Positions 26,675 through 34,232 of a stretch of 64,000 bases of DNA are shown one piece after another. A model generated the notes under the pieces. It saw only the letters and a program-made list of their open reading frames with translations, did no database searches and had not been told where the DNA came from. The number at the start of each line of letters is the position of its first letter. The first letter of the stretch is position 1. The position numbers and the translations under genes were made by a program. The stretch comes from Pseudomonas putida (GTDB lineage Bacteria; Pseudomonadota; Gammaproteobacteria; Pseudomonadales; Pseudomonadaceae): the NCBI RefSeq assembly GCF_016406145.1, contig NZ_CP066306.1, positions 3,410,001 through 3,474,000 of the forward strand, written 5' to 3'.

Positions 26675-26880
26675 TCGTTGCTCATCAACGATACAGCTTT
26701 GACAGGCTGTGACGGTAAATCACGCAGACGGTCTCCTTTTTATGGTGGCTGTGCGTGTGGGCACGCTTGCGTGCGCCGGAGCTTTTCGTGATTTTACCGC
26801 CGGTCTGTCAACCCACGTACAGCTGCCACCCCACTGTTTGACAGCAGGTGGGTGACGGCCCCGCTAACGGTAAAATCATT
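26675..26880 (+). promoter_or_regulatory. Structured leader of the small-protein pair, copy A
   Basis: Elements in order: hairpin TCGTTG/CAACGA (26675-26691); segment X with TTGACAG and GGTAAATCACG (26698-26724); W, GCTGTGCGTG (26748-26757); hairpin GCACGC-TT-GCGTGC (26761-26774); Y with CGTGATTTTACC and CTGTCAA (26787-26811); W', CACGTACAGC (26814-26823); Z with TTGACAG (26838-26844) and GGTAAAATCA (26869-26878), two bases before the ATG. Y is complementary to both X and Z, so two exclusive folds exist. Pairing with Z would close the start region. The same elements are in copy B with compensating changes. Confidence 0.65.
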
Positions 26881-27123
26881 ATGTTAAAGGTCGTCCCCGA
26901 TCCACCCCACAACCACCACTCCCTCGAAGACACGATCATCCAGGCTGCGGAGTTCGCCCTGTGCGCGCAGAGCGTGGCGCAGCAGGCTGTTTCGCTACAG
27001 CCCAGAACGCCCGCCTCGGTTCTGATGATGGCCTCGATGCATGAGCTCGAGTCGCTACGCGTGCTGCTCGAATCAGCCCTGATCCAGCTGCAGATGCCGC
27101 CCGAGCCGCGCACTCTGCACTAG
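26881..27123 (+). CDS. Small conserved Pseudomonas protein with VPDPP N-terminus, copy A
   Basis: 80 residues: 'MLKVVPDPPHNHHSLED', then a predicted all-helical body with 'AAEFALCAQSVAQQAV' and 'ASVLMMASMHELESLRVLLE'. No signal peptide. It belongs to the pseudomonad small proteins annotated as DUF3077/DUF6124-like; the exact family is uncertain. An in-frame GTG 11 codons upstream exists, but the ATG corresponds to the start in copy B. It is followed 144 bp later by the second small gene. Function unknown. Confidence 0.75.
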   Translation: MLKVVPDPPHNHHSLEDTIIQAAEFALCAQSVAQQAVSLQPRTPASVLMMASMHELESLRVLLESALIQLQMPPEPRTLH

Positions 27124-27267
27124 GCCGTTAAGCCTGTTTTGCCTGGGCGGGCGCTGTCGCCGGCAAGCCCATACGCACAGCGCGCTGCGTGAGACCGGTG
27201 CTGAGCTAAAGGCGGGTTGCCCGGAATGACGTTCGCCCAGGCCCTAAACCTTCAGGGAGAAGACGCA

Positions 27268-27531
27268 ATGACCCCAGATGACACCAAAGTCACTGTCGGC
27301 AAGACCACGTTCTACCAGGGTGAAAACCAGACCCACCCACTGTTTCGCATCGAAGCGGGCATCCCTTGCCAGAATGCCCGCGAACAGGCTTCAGAGCTGA
27401 TGGGCTATGTGCGGGACCTGACCATCGAAGGCTTGATGGACGATAAACCACAGCTGATCTGGGCTTCGCACTACCTGAGTGCGTTGGCCAAAGCACTGAT
27501 GGATGATGCCGAGCTGGGCATGATGCACTAA
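27268..27531 (+). CDS. DUF3077-like small protein, copy A
   Basis: 87 residues from an ATG preceded by GGGAG; a start 15 codons further upstream is in frame with a poorer ribosome-binding site. The body reads 'HPLFRIEAGIPCQNAREQAS', 'ELMGYVRDLTIEGLMDDK' and 'LIWASHYLSALAKALMDDAE', matching the pseudomonad DUF3077 pattern of three helices. It is identical residue for residue to copy B. Small soluble protein of unknown role, always found with the VPDPP gene in this window. Confidence 0.8.
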   Translation: MTPDDTKVTVGKTTFYQGENQTHPLFRIEAGIPCQNAREQASELMGYVRDLTIEGLMDDKPQLIWASHYLSALAKALMDDAELGMMH

Positions 27532-27568
27532 GGGCTGAACTGCCCGACCATGGCGGACATCTGTAACC

Positions 27569-27613
27569 GGGGCCGCTTCGCGGCCCATCGCCGGCAAGCG
27601 CGGCTCCCACAGG
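27569..27613 (+). repeat. REP element at the end of block A
   Basis: GGGGCCGCTTCGCGGCCC hairpin followed by ATCGCCGGCAAGCGCGGCTC and CCACAGG. It has the same form as the REPs at 11459 and 50211 and probably acts as transcription end for the small-protein genes. Confidence 0.8.
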
Positions 27614-27658
27614 TACAGCGCATGCCTGAAGGCTGGTGATTTCCTGGGGCAGTCCATT

Positions 27659-27689
27659 CTGTGGGTGCCGGCTTGCCGGCGATGAGGCC
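27659..27689 (-). repeat. Inverted REP element
   Basis: CTGTGGGTGCCGGCTTGCCG followed by GCGATGAGGCC is the REP sequence in the opposite orientation, 46 bp after the first. The two form the head-to-tail REP pair common in pseudomonads. It is absent from copy B. Confidence 0.7.
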
Positions 27690-27925
27690 AGTACTGACCC
27701 CAGAGCTTTGGGTCGCTGTCTGCTTCGGGTCGATAGTTGCGGGTCGCATGGAGCGACAGTCGGCCAGGAGTAGACGCTGGACAGGACAGCTACCCAACCT
27801 CGATCAGATTCGAAATCGATCCGCTAAATTGCCGTACTGCCGGGGTCTCGTTATCAGTCGCTGGCGAGTGCACAATTTTTGCGGGACCATTCGGGGCATT
27901 AGGTACTAGCCACCAAGGAACGGAA

Positions 27926-28441
27926 ATGGCACTGACCAGCAAGATCACTCCCTACAACCCCACTTGGCCCGCCCGCTTTCTGGCAGACAAGCCACTCATC
28001 GCTTCGGCCTTTGGCGATGAACTGATTGCCATACAGCATATTGGAAGTACCTCCGTTCCAGGGCTCGCGGCGAAGCCCGAGATCGATGTACTCATCGAGG
28101 TTCACGATCATTGCAACGCCTCGGCGCGGGACGAGGTGTTGATGGGTTTGGGATATGTACGAGGAAGTGATCTATCGGAAGGGCATCATTTCTATCGGCG
28201 TAATGTGGATGGGATTCGCACGCACAAGCTCCACGCTTGTGCCCGTGGCCATCTTGCGATCACCCAGATGCTGGGGTTCAGAGATTTGCTTAGATGCAAT
28301 GCCTCAATGCGCCAGCAGTATGAAGCGCTGAAGCTCCAACTGGAGTCGAGCAATACGGGTGGGATGGCTGAGTATCTGGAGAAAAAGTCTCCGTTTATTA
28401 TCGCGGCACTACTACATGCCGGTATATCCATTCCTGGATGA
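27926..28441 (+). CDS. GrpB/UPF0157 family protein
   Basis: 171 residues starting at an ATG preceded by AAGGAAC. Signature: 'IQHIGSTSVPGLAAKPEIDV' and 'HKLHACARGHL', of the GrpB family, which has a nucleotidyltransferase-like fold and unknown substrate. The length is normal. It stands alone between a REP pair and a dispersed palindrome. Confidence 0.85.
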   Translation: MALTSKITPYNPTWPARFLADKPLIASAFGDELIAIQHIGSTSVPGLAAKPEIDVLIEVHDHCNASARDEVLMGLGYVRGSDLSEGHHFYRRNVDGIRTHKLHACARGHLAITQMLGFRDLLRCNASMRQQYEALKLQLESSNTGGMAEYLEKKSPFIIAALLHAGISIPG

Positions 28442-28482
28442 CCGATAGGTCGCTAAGCGGCCCCGGTAAAAAGTGTCTGTAT

Positions 28483-28537
28483 TGCGTCGAAAGCAGCCGG
28501 TCACCACTGTCCACTATCGACCCATAGCGGTCGTTCG
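28483..28537. repeat. Dispersed imperfect palindrome, copy 1
   Basis: Arms GCGTCGAAAGCAGC and CTATCGACCCATAGCGG around a GGTCACCACTGTC centre. Same family as 32561, 50262, 51257, 52906 and 61673. It lies in the gap after the GrpB gene. Confidence 0.65.
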
Positions 28538-28631
28538 GAAAGGTCAGCAAATGGCCTGAAGCAGACGGTACGCGATAGGAGCGAGGTGCCGTCTTCGAAG
28601 TATTACCTCTCCAGGCCGAGTCACTAGGTCA

Positions 28632-29081
28632 TCAAGCCCTAGCCGCAGGTTTGAGTCGGAAGCTGACGCCCATACGGTTGAACGCATTCATTGCGGCAAT
28701 CGCCGCTGTCAGGTCAACAAGATCCTTTTCTGCAAACATCGCCGATGCGGCTGCATAAGCTTCGTCGGATACCTGTGTCTCGCTTACCCTGGTGACTTCT
28801 TCCGCCCAAGCCAGTGCTGAGCGCTCCTGATCCGAGAACAAATATTGCGCTTCATGCCATACCGGCACTAACAGCACCTTGTCCACTGACATACCTGCTT
28901 TGATCAGATCGCGTGAGTGAAGATCAATGCAATGAGCGCAGCCGTTGATTTGAGACACTCTGAGAAACACGAGGTGGATCAACGAGGCTGGCAAATTTGT
29001 CGCGGTGGTCACGAAATGATGCAGGCCGCCGAGGGCCTTAGCTGCACCAGGCGAAGCTTCAAACCAATTGAGACGATTCAT
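28632..29081 (-). CDS. AhpD-like carboxymuconolactone-decarboxylase protein 1
   Basis: 149 residues starting at 'MNRLNWFEASPGAAKAL'. The redox motif C48-AH-C51 in 'QINGCAHCIDLHSRDL' is that of AhpD-type alkylhydroperoxidases, which use a CxxC pair to reduce peroxides. 'RSALAWAEEVTRV' and 'MNAFNRMGVSFRL' are also typical. It is followed upstream by an azoreductase-like gene in the same direction. The start 17 codons upstream lacks conservation. Confidence 0.85.
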   Translation of the reverse strand: MNRLNWFEASPGAAKALGGLHHFVTTATNLPASLIHLVFLRVSQINGCAHCIDLHSRDLIKAGMSVDKVLLVPVWHEAQYLFSDQERSALAWAEEVTRVSETQVSDEAYAAASAMFAEKDLVDLTAAIAAMNAFNRMGVSFRLKPAARA

Positions 29082-29192
29082 GATTTCTTTTCCTTTGTAT
29101 GAGCGATGAAGAGCGTGGCCGCTTGTTGGCATACGGCCCAGTTGAGATGCAAACCTTAACGCTTGGAGTAGATGTCGGCCCTGAAGCGGACT

Positions 29193-29858
29193 TTAGACTT
29201 GATCCACTCGACGGCTATGCCTAACAAAGTACGCCTGCACATCACCGTACCCTGTTGCCCTTCCAGTATTCAGTGACTCCCCCCCCTTGGCGGTACCCTC
29301 AACGGTGAAGTAATGCACCTGAGTGAGACCGATGGTGGCAAGGACGGCGGACAGGTAGGGGCGCAGAAAGTCCGGTTGACGGGCCTGTGGGCCGCTGATA
29401 TAGCCCCCGCTAGCGATTGCGACGTAAACCGGACGATCCGTCAGATTTCCGACTTTGCCTTTGGCGGTGCCCAAAAACGTTTTGCCCACGCGTACCACGT
29501 GGTCGATCCACATCTTGAGTGGGGCGGGCACGCTATAGTTGTGCATCGGCGTGGCAATCAGCAGTACGTCGCATGCCTGTAGTTGGTCGATCAACTCGTC
29601 GGAACGGCTCAACGTACCCTTCTGACCGCTTGCTATGACTACGCGCTGATTGGCCAACGCCTGGGCGTAAGGCGAATCAACTGGGACCAAGGTGTTGAGG
29701 TCTAAATCGGTCAACTGGATACCCCTTCTGCCGGCCTGACTGGCCAAGGCAAATAGGATCTGCTGGGACAGTTTCAGACTTTCCGAAGCCTCTGCATTGG
29801 GGCTGGCGACCAGGCGAAGAATGCGCAAAGGAGCAAGTGGCTGTTGGGACGACGTCAT
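29193..29858 (-). CDS. FMN-dependent NAD(P)H azoreductase-like flavoprotein
   Basis: 221 residues of the flavodoxin-fold AzoR family: 'LRLVASPNAEASESLKLSQQ' for the phosphate loop, 'ATPMHNYSVPAPLKMWIDHV' with FMN contacts and 'YVAIASGGYISGPQARQPDF'. Such enzymes reduce quinones and azo compounds by two electrons in the cytoplasm. It lies upstream of the AhpD-like gene and 30 bp downstream of an acetyltransferase, all on the minus strand, and so may be one operon. Confidence 0.83.
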   Translation of the reverse strand: MTSSQQPLAPLRILRLVASPNAEASESLKLSQQILFALASQAGRRGIQLTDLDLNTLVPVDSPYAQALANQRVVIASGQKGTLSRSDELIDQLQACDVLLIATPMHNYSVPAPLKMWIDHVVRVGKTFLGTAKGKVGNLTDRPVYVAIASGGYISGPQARQPDFLRPYLSAVLATIGLTQVHYFTVEGTAKGGESLNTGRATGYGDVQAYFVRHSRRVDQV

Positions 29859-29888
29859 GAGGTTTGCCTCCTTGGGTGTGCATGCGGG

Positions 29889-30371
29889 TTATGGCGTATC
29901 GAACTGTTTTTGAAAGCGCAGTGCACCCGTCAACAGGCCTTCACGGAAGTAGAAACGTTGCGCGCGGGCGTTGGCCAAACCCGTGTCGAGCACCAGGCGT
30001 GCACAACCGCTGGCGCGCGCCAGTCGTTCCAAGGCTTGCAATAAGCGCGACCCCCACTGGCCACCCCGCTGAGCCTCGGCGGTTACAAGGTCATCGACAT
30101 ACAGGAATGCGCCGTAGACCAGGTTTTCCTGTAAGCGATAACCAGCCAGTGCTACAAGAACGCCTGCGTCATAAGCGCCAATCAGGCGATAGCCTTCAAG
30201 GCGCATACGCTCGATGCGGCGGACGAAGTCGGCTTCGCTCGTTAGATGAGGGCGCAATTGCTGCATTACCGGGAATGCGCTGCACAGGTCATGGGTGCTG
30301 TCCAAGGGACGCAGGGCGGTGTCGGCCAGGTCGAGCACGCTGGGTATGAAGTTGTGCAAAGGGAATTTCAT
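29889..30371 (-). CDS. GNAT-family acetyltransferase
   Basis: 160 residues. 'VDDLVTAEAQRGGQWGSRLL' is the acetyl-CoA loop and 'LVLDTGLANARAQRFYFREG' the following strand-helix of GNAT enzymes. It is first of a possible minus-strand operon and divergent from a MocR regulator, which probably controls it. Substrate unknown. Confidence 0.82.
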   Translation of the reverse strand: MKFPLHNFIPSVLDLADTALRPLDSTHDLCSAFPVMQQLRPHLTSEADFVRRIERMRLEGYRLIGAYDAGVLVALAGYRLQENLVYGAFLYVDDLVTAEAQRGGQWGSRLLQALERLARASGCARLVLDTGLANARAQRFYFREGLLTGALRFQKQFDTP

Positions 30372-30461
30372 GGGAGTTGCCCTCGTCAGTAGGTGATGGC
30401 GCTATATTGGACTACCATTGACCCACTTGATTGAGCCAAGAAATGGGATATGAACTAGGCC

Positions 30462-31898
30462 ATGATGACCTCCCCCAAGCCGCCTTTTGCTCCCTTGGAA
30501 GAGCAGTCCGCCTTGCCCCTGTATCGTCAACTGTACGACCGCGTGCTGGCCGCCGTTGCCGCTGGCACGTTGTCCCCCGGTGACCGCTTGCCGTCGGCGC
30601 GCGCCATGGCTAAGGAGCTGGGGGTGGCACGTGGCACCGTCGAACTGGCCTATTCGCTGATGGCCAGCGAAGGGTACCTCCTGGCGCTCGGGCAGAAAGG
30701 CACCGTAATCAATCCTGAACTGCAGAAGCCTGTGTCAGCGGCCACCGTATTACCAGTCAGCAGCCAAGTGATCGAAGACGCGCCTGATTCGCTCTGGCGC
30801 CCACCGCAGCTGTTGCCGTTCCAGATGGGGGTACCGGCGCTGGATGCATTTCCGCGCAAGATATGGGCGCGTCTCGGTGCTCGGTATCTCCGTGGGATGC
30901 GTCTGGGAGATCTGGACTATCCAGCACCCCACGGCCTGGCAGCGTTGCGCAGCGCCATTGCTTCGTATCTGCAGGTGTCCCGAGGTATCGATTGCGGTGC
31001 CCATCAGGTGTTTATCACCAGCGGTTGGCGCAATAGCCTGTCTTTAGTCGCACATACCCTGTTGCAGCCAGGCGAGTGCGCCTGGGTGGAAGACCCGGGC
31101 TATCCCACTACGCGCCAGGTGCTTCGCCAGTTCGGCCTGGACCTGGAAGCGGTGCCGGTTGATGCCGAAGGCATGAACGTAGAACACGCCATCGCGGGTT
31201 CTCGGGCTGCTCAGGTCGTCATGGTGACACCAGGGCATCAGAGCCCGCTGTCGATGGCACTGTCGCTGCCACGCCGACAACTGCTACTCGATTGGGCTGC
31301 CCGCACCGGTGGCTGGATTGTCGAGGACGATTACGACGGCGAGTACCGCTACGTCAGCCGTCCACTTCCAGCGCTGGCCAGCTTGGATCGCCATGGGCGC
31401 GTGCTGTATGCCGGCACCTTCAGCAAGGTGCTGTTTCCCGGTATTCGCCTGGCTTATCTGGTGGTGCCGCAGGCGCAGGTGGCAGCGTTCGAGCGCGTCG
31501 GACGGGCCTTGTTTGCTGCCGGGTCACCGTCAATTACCCAGGCTTTGGTGGCGGAGTTCGTTGCCGAGGGACACTTCGCTCGGCACATCCAACGCATGCG
31601 CCGCCTCTACAACGAACGACGGGCATTGACCATCGAAGCACTGGAGCGGAGTTTGCCGAAGGGTATGCAGGTGGAACGCTCGCCAGGCGGTATGCACCTG
31701 GTACTGCGTTTGCCGGAGGACGTAAGCGACACCGCCCTGGCCGAGCAGGTGCTGGCGAGGGGCATGTCGGTACAAGCGTTGTCGCGCTGGGCTGCCTCAT
31801 CGCAGCGTCAGTCAGGTCTGCTCCTGAGTTTTACCAACTGCGCCACGACTGCTCCAGGCGAGCAGCTTGGCGCGTTGATCAGCAAGTTACTCAGTTGA
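30462..31898 (+). CDS. MocR/PdxR-type regulator
   Basis: 478 residues: GntR winged helix at about 15-85 ('LPSARAMAKELGVARGTVEL'), then an aminotransferase-fold domain with PLP lysine K322 in 'YAGTFSKVLFPGIRLAYLV' and 'HQSPLSMALSLPRRQLLL'. The architecture is that of PdxR/MocR proteins. It is divergent from the acetyltransferase gene across 90 bp. Its 3' end overlaps the convergent AhpD-like gene by 8 bp. Confidence 0.88.
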   Translation: MMTSPKPPFAPLEEQSALPLYRQLYDRVLAAVAAGTLSPGDRLPSARAMAKELGVARGTVELAYSLMASEGYLLALGQKGTVINPELQKPVSAATVLPVSSQVIEDAPDSLWRPPQLLPFQMGVPALDAFPRKIWARLGARYLRGMRLGDLDYPAPHGLAALRSAIASYLQVSRGIDCGAHQVFITSGWRNSLSLVAHTLLQPGECAWVEDPGYPTTRQVLRQFGLDLEAVPVDAEGMNVEHAIAGSRAAQVVMVTPGHQSPLSMALSLPRRQLLLDWAARTGGWIVEDDYDGEYRYVSRPLPALASLDRHGRVLYAGTFSKVLFPGIRLAYLVVPQAQVAAFERVGRALFAAGSPSITQALVAEFVAEGHFARHIQRMRRLYNERRALTIEALERSLPKGMQVERSPGGMHLVLRLPEDVSDTALAEQVLARGMSVQALSRWAASSQRQSGLLLSFTNCATTAPGEQLGALISKLLS

Positions 31899-32370
31899 GG
31901 TTGGCCTTGTTCAGGCCGAACAGTTCATCGGACGAGCCCGGGATCGCCTGGAAAGCCACATTGAGGCGATTCCAGCCATTGATGGCGACGATCAGGAACG
32001 ACAAATCCGACAGCTCCTGCTCGGAAAACTGCTCACGCGCACTCGCATACAGGCTGTTGGAGATACCATGAGGCGGCAGTTGGGTCAGGGCTTCAGTCCA
32101 CTCCAGCGCCGCCCGCTCTGCTGGCGAAAACAGCTGTGACTCACGCCAGACGGCCACGTGGTGAAGACGCAGCTCGCGCTCGCCATGGATCTTGGCCTCT
32201 TTCACATGCATATCCACGCAGAACGAACAGCCGTTTAGCTGCGAAGCGCGCAACATGATCAGGTGGGCGAGATCGGCCAGTAGCGGCTTCTTGCTCAGTT
32301 GCAGGGTGAGCTCCACCAGTTTGTTGGACGCTTGGGGAGACAGTTTGAAGTAATCAAGGCGGTTGTTCAT
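31891..32370 (-). CDS. AhpD-like carboxymuconolactone-decarboxylase protein 2
   Basis: 159 residues starting 'MNNRLDYFKLSPQASNKLVE'. C48-SF-C51 in 'QLNGCSFCVDMHVKEAK' gives the peroxidase CxxC pair at the same positions as in the gene at 28632. The two proteins are clear paralogues though far from identical. It overlaps the MocR 3' end, which it faces. Confidence 0.85.
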   Translation of the reverse strand: MNNRLDYFKLSPQASNKLVELTLQLSKKPLLADLAHLIMLRASQLNGCSFCVDMHVKEAKIHGERELRLHHVAVWRESQLFSPAERAALEWTEALTQLPPHGISNSLYASAREQFSEQELSDLSFLIVAINGWNRLNVAFQAIPGSSDELFGLNKANLN

Positions 32371-32560
32371 GGGTAGTTGCTCGTAGTGGGTGGATGGTTG
32401 ATGGAGCCCACTGTAGCAACGCTTGGAATAGCCCCACAGGGCCAAGATAGTAGCTTCGAACTAGGCCATATCTGTATCGAAGTGCGCCATGATCACCTAT
32501 CGAGCGATAGGGTCGAAGGGGCGCAATAGGCCGTGTATTGGCCTCCGCGAATGGCCGCAA

Positions 32561-32588
32561 TGGGTCGATAGCGGTCAGTCGCGACCGG
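32561..32588. repeat. Dispersed imperfect palindrome, copy 2 (left half only)
   Basis: TGGGTCGATAGCGGTCAGTC then GCGACC, after which the right arm is missing and IS66 tnpA sequence begins. Compared with 61673-61740 this is a deletion of the right arm between short ACCG repeats. Confidence 0.6.
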
Positions 32589-32761
32589 GTAGGCGTACGG
32601 CGAACTCCAGTCTCGCCATCAATGCCAACGTCATCCGTAAATGGCTACCGCTCTACCAAGAGCAGCCGGCGGCAACGCTGCCAGCTTTCATCCCGCCAAG
32701 AGCGCAAGCGTTGCAGTTGCAGCCCCAGGTCGAGGTGATGCGCATAAATAGTCTGGCCTAA
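32587..32761 (+). mobile_element. IS66-type tnpA remnant, copy 1
   Basis: The frame reads 'INANVIRKWLPLYQEQPAAT' and 'LPAFIPPRAQALQLQPQVEV' to a stop at 32761. This is the C-terminal half of the IS66 accessory protein TnpA (IS3/IS66 helix-turn-helix type). A 12-bp deletion precedes it relative to copy 2 at 61733. No tnpB or tnpC follows. Confidence 0.7.
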
Positions 32762-32763
32762 TC

Positions 32764-33213
32764 CTAGAGCCGCTTTTCCATGACGATGGTGCGCTCCGCC
32801 CCATGAAACTCGTCGCGGATTTTCTGATAACCCAACGCGGTATAAAACCTTTCAGCTGTAATCGACGATGGCACACACACAGCATCAAATCCTGCGCGGG
32901 CAGCAGTTGCATGAATGACATCCATCAAATGCCGACCTATACCGCCTTTCTGGTGAGCCGGGTCAACGAAAACACTTCTGACCACGTCACCGTCGAGACC
33001 GGCAGTGCCAATAATTTTTTCGCCCAGCAAGGCTACGAAAACCCTGCGCTTGGCGAGCTGTGTGGTGATGACTTCAGGAGAAAAGCTCTGTTCCACCTTA
33101 GCGATCACATCAGGCGGGTAGTCCTGTGAATTTGACTCATGCAGGGCGGCTAGAACTACACGGCTAATCGCTGCTGCATCTCTGCTCGTGGCGGGACGAA
33201 CGTGACATTCCAT
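32764..33213 (-). CDS. GNAT-family acetyltransferase
   Basis: 149 residues with 'SVFVDPAHQKGGIGRHLMDV' (acetyl-CoA loop) and 'ITAERFYTALGYQKIRDEFH', a PhnO/GNAT-like single domain. Its stop lies 3 bp from the IS66 relic. The first 65 bp of the gene and its promoter region are found again at 61903-61967, where the rest of the gene is deleted. Confidence 0.8.
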   Translation of the reverse strand: MECHVRPATSRDAAAISRVVLAALHESNSQDYPPDVIAKVEQSFSPEVITTQLAKRRVFVALLGEKIIGTAGLDGDVVRSVFVDPAHQKGGIGRHLMDVIHATAARAGFDAVCVPSSITAERFYTALGYQKIRDEFHGAERTIVMEKRL

Positions 33214-33293
33214 GCTGAGACCTCAATCCTGAAGAATTACAGCTTAGCGCATCGCAATGTGCCTTCCCCGGGCGCTAACGTATCGCCGTTCCT

Positions 33294-34232
33294 TCACCGC
33301 GTACATCGACAAACCGCATTAACGACGTAGTCTCCCATCGCCTTCCTTGTCTGCAGAGTGGCGCTGCCTATGTGCGGTTGAAGCACTACGTTGTCCAGGT
33401 CAAACAAGCTGGGGGGGACTTGTGGCTCATCTATGTACACGTCCAGGGCCGCCCCTCCAAGCCGCCCGTCCTGCAATCGCGCAACCAGTTCCGCTTCGTC
33501 GATCACACTACCCCGCGCCACGTTGACGATGAAGCCTTTCGCCCCAAGCGCTTCCAGCACTGTCGCATTGACCAGGCGCGACGTGGCATTTCCTCCTGCG
33601 GCAGCCACGATAAGAATGTCGCTGTAGGCGGCTAGGCTGCAGGCGTTGGAGTGGTAGGCATAATTGCAGCCATACACCTCATTGCGGTTGTGGTACGCCA
33701 ACTTGACTCCGAACGGCAACAGGCGACTCGCAATCGCTTGTCCTATACGTCCGAGGCCTATTATGCCGACGCGCAGCCCTCGCAACGTGGTACCTAGCGA
33801 AGGGAACGCGCCCTCACGCCACATGCCTGCCCGGACGAATCGGTCAGCCACGCAGACCTGGCGCAGCAGGCTCAAAAGCAATGCCACTGCGTGATCCGCC
33901 ACCGCATCCGTCAGGATATCGATCGTCGTCTCAACCCGAATGCCGCGGGCTTTCACCTGGTCCAAATCAATGCCATCAACTCCAACACCGTTCACGGCGA
34001 TCAATGAAAGATTGACCAGCGCGCCAACGGCCGTGGTTGGCACCCCCATCACTCCGTTGGTCACCACCGCGCGGAAACGTTCCGGCCGGTCGGCCAGAAC
34101 AGCCTCTTGGGCCTTCGAATCAAACGCTCGTACCAAATCAAATTGCTTGGCGAGCTTTTTTTCGTGTTCGTCGAGCAACGGCGCCAACATCAGCAGCGCC
34201 TGGCGCTGGCTTGCTCCTTGGCTGATGCTCAT
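33294..34232 (-). CDS. D-2-hydroxyacid dehydrogenase (glyoxylate/hydroxypyruvate reductase type)
   Basis: 312 residues. The NAD(P) motif GLGRIGQA lies near residue 150; the catalytic Arg, Glu and His appear in 'VNVARGSVIDEAELVARL', 'DVYIDEPQVP' and 'VVLQPHIGSAT'. It overlaps the stop of the upstream MFS gene by 4 bp (ATGA), so the two are translationally coupled. It belongs to the sugar-acid locus and may reduce a 2-keto acid or glyoxylate made there; that role is inferred. Confidence 0.85.
   Translation of the reverse strand: MSISQGASQRQALLMLAPLLDEHEKKLAKQFDLVRAFDSKAQEAVLADRPERFRAVVTNGVMGVPTTAVGALVNLSLIAVNGVGVDGIDLDQVKARGIRVETTIDILTDAVADHAVALLLSLLRQVCVADRFVRAGMWREGAFPSLGTTLRGLRVGIIGLGRIGQAIASRLLPFGVKLAYHNRNEVYGCNYAYHSNACSLAAYSDILIVAAAGGNATSRLVNATVLEALGAKGFIVNVARGSVIDEAELVARLQDGRLGGAALDVYIDEPQVPPSLFDLDNVVLQPHIGSATLQTRKAMGDYVVNAVCRCTR

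Larger units (their letters stand above)
26495..27618. repeat. 1.1-kb duplicated block, copy A
   Basis: About 1124 bp matching 49147-50260 almost throughout, in the same orientation. It covers a 380-bp non-coding leader, two small genes and a terminal REP. Similarity starts at TCAGTAACATCGATTCAT and ends at CACAGGTACAG. The coding part is practically identical; nearly all differences lie in the leader between 26670 and 26880. Confidence 0.9.

Noticed and set aside
26698..26880. TTGACAG boxes in the duplicated leader read as ordinary -35 promoter elements
   Set aside because: No suitable -10 hexamer stands at 16-18 bp in either copy for X or Z, and the boxes are exactly complementary to CTGTCAA in Y, which fits a pairing role better.
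26495..27618. Retron or reverse-transcribed element, because of the repeated structured RNA-like leader
   Set aside because: No reverse transcriptase or other enzyme gene is within or beside the block; only two small helical proteins follow.
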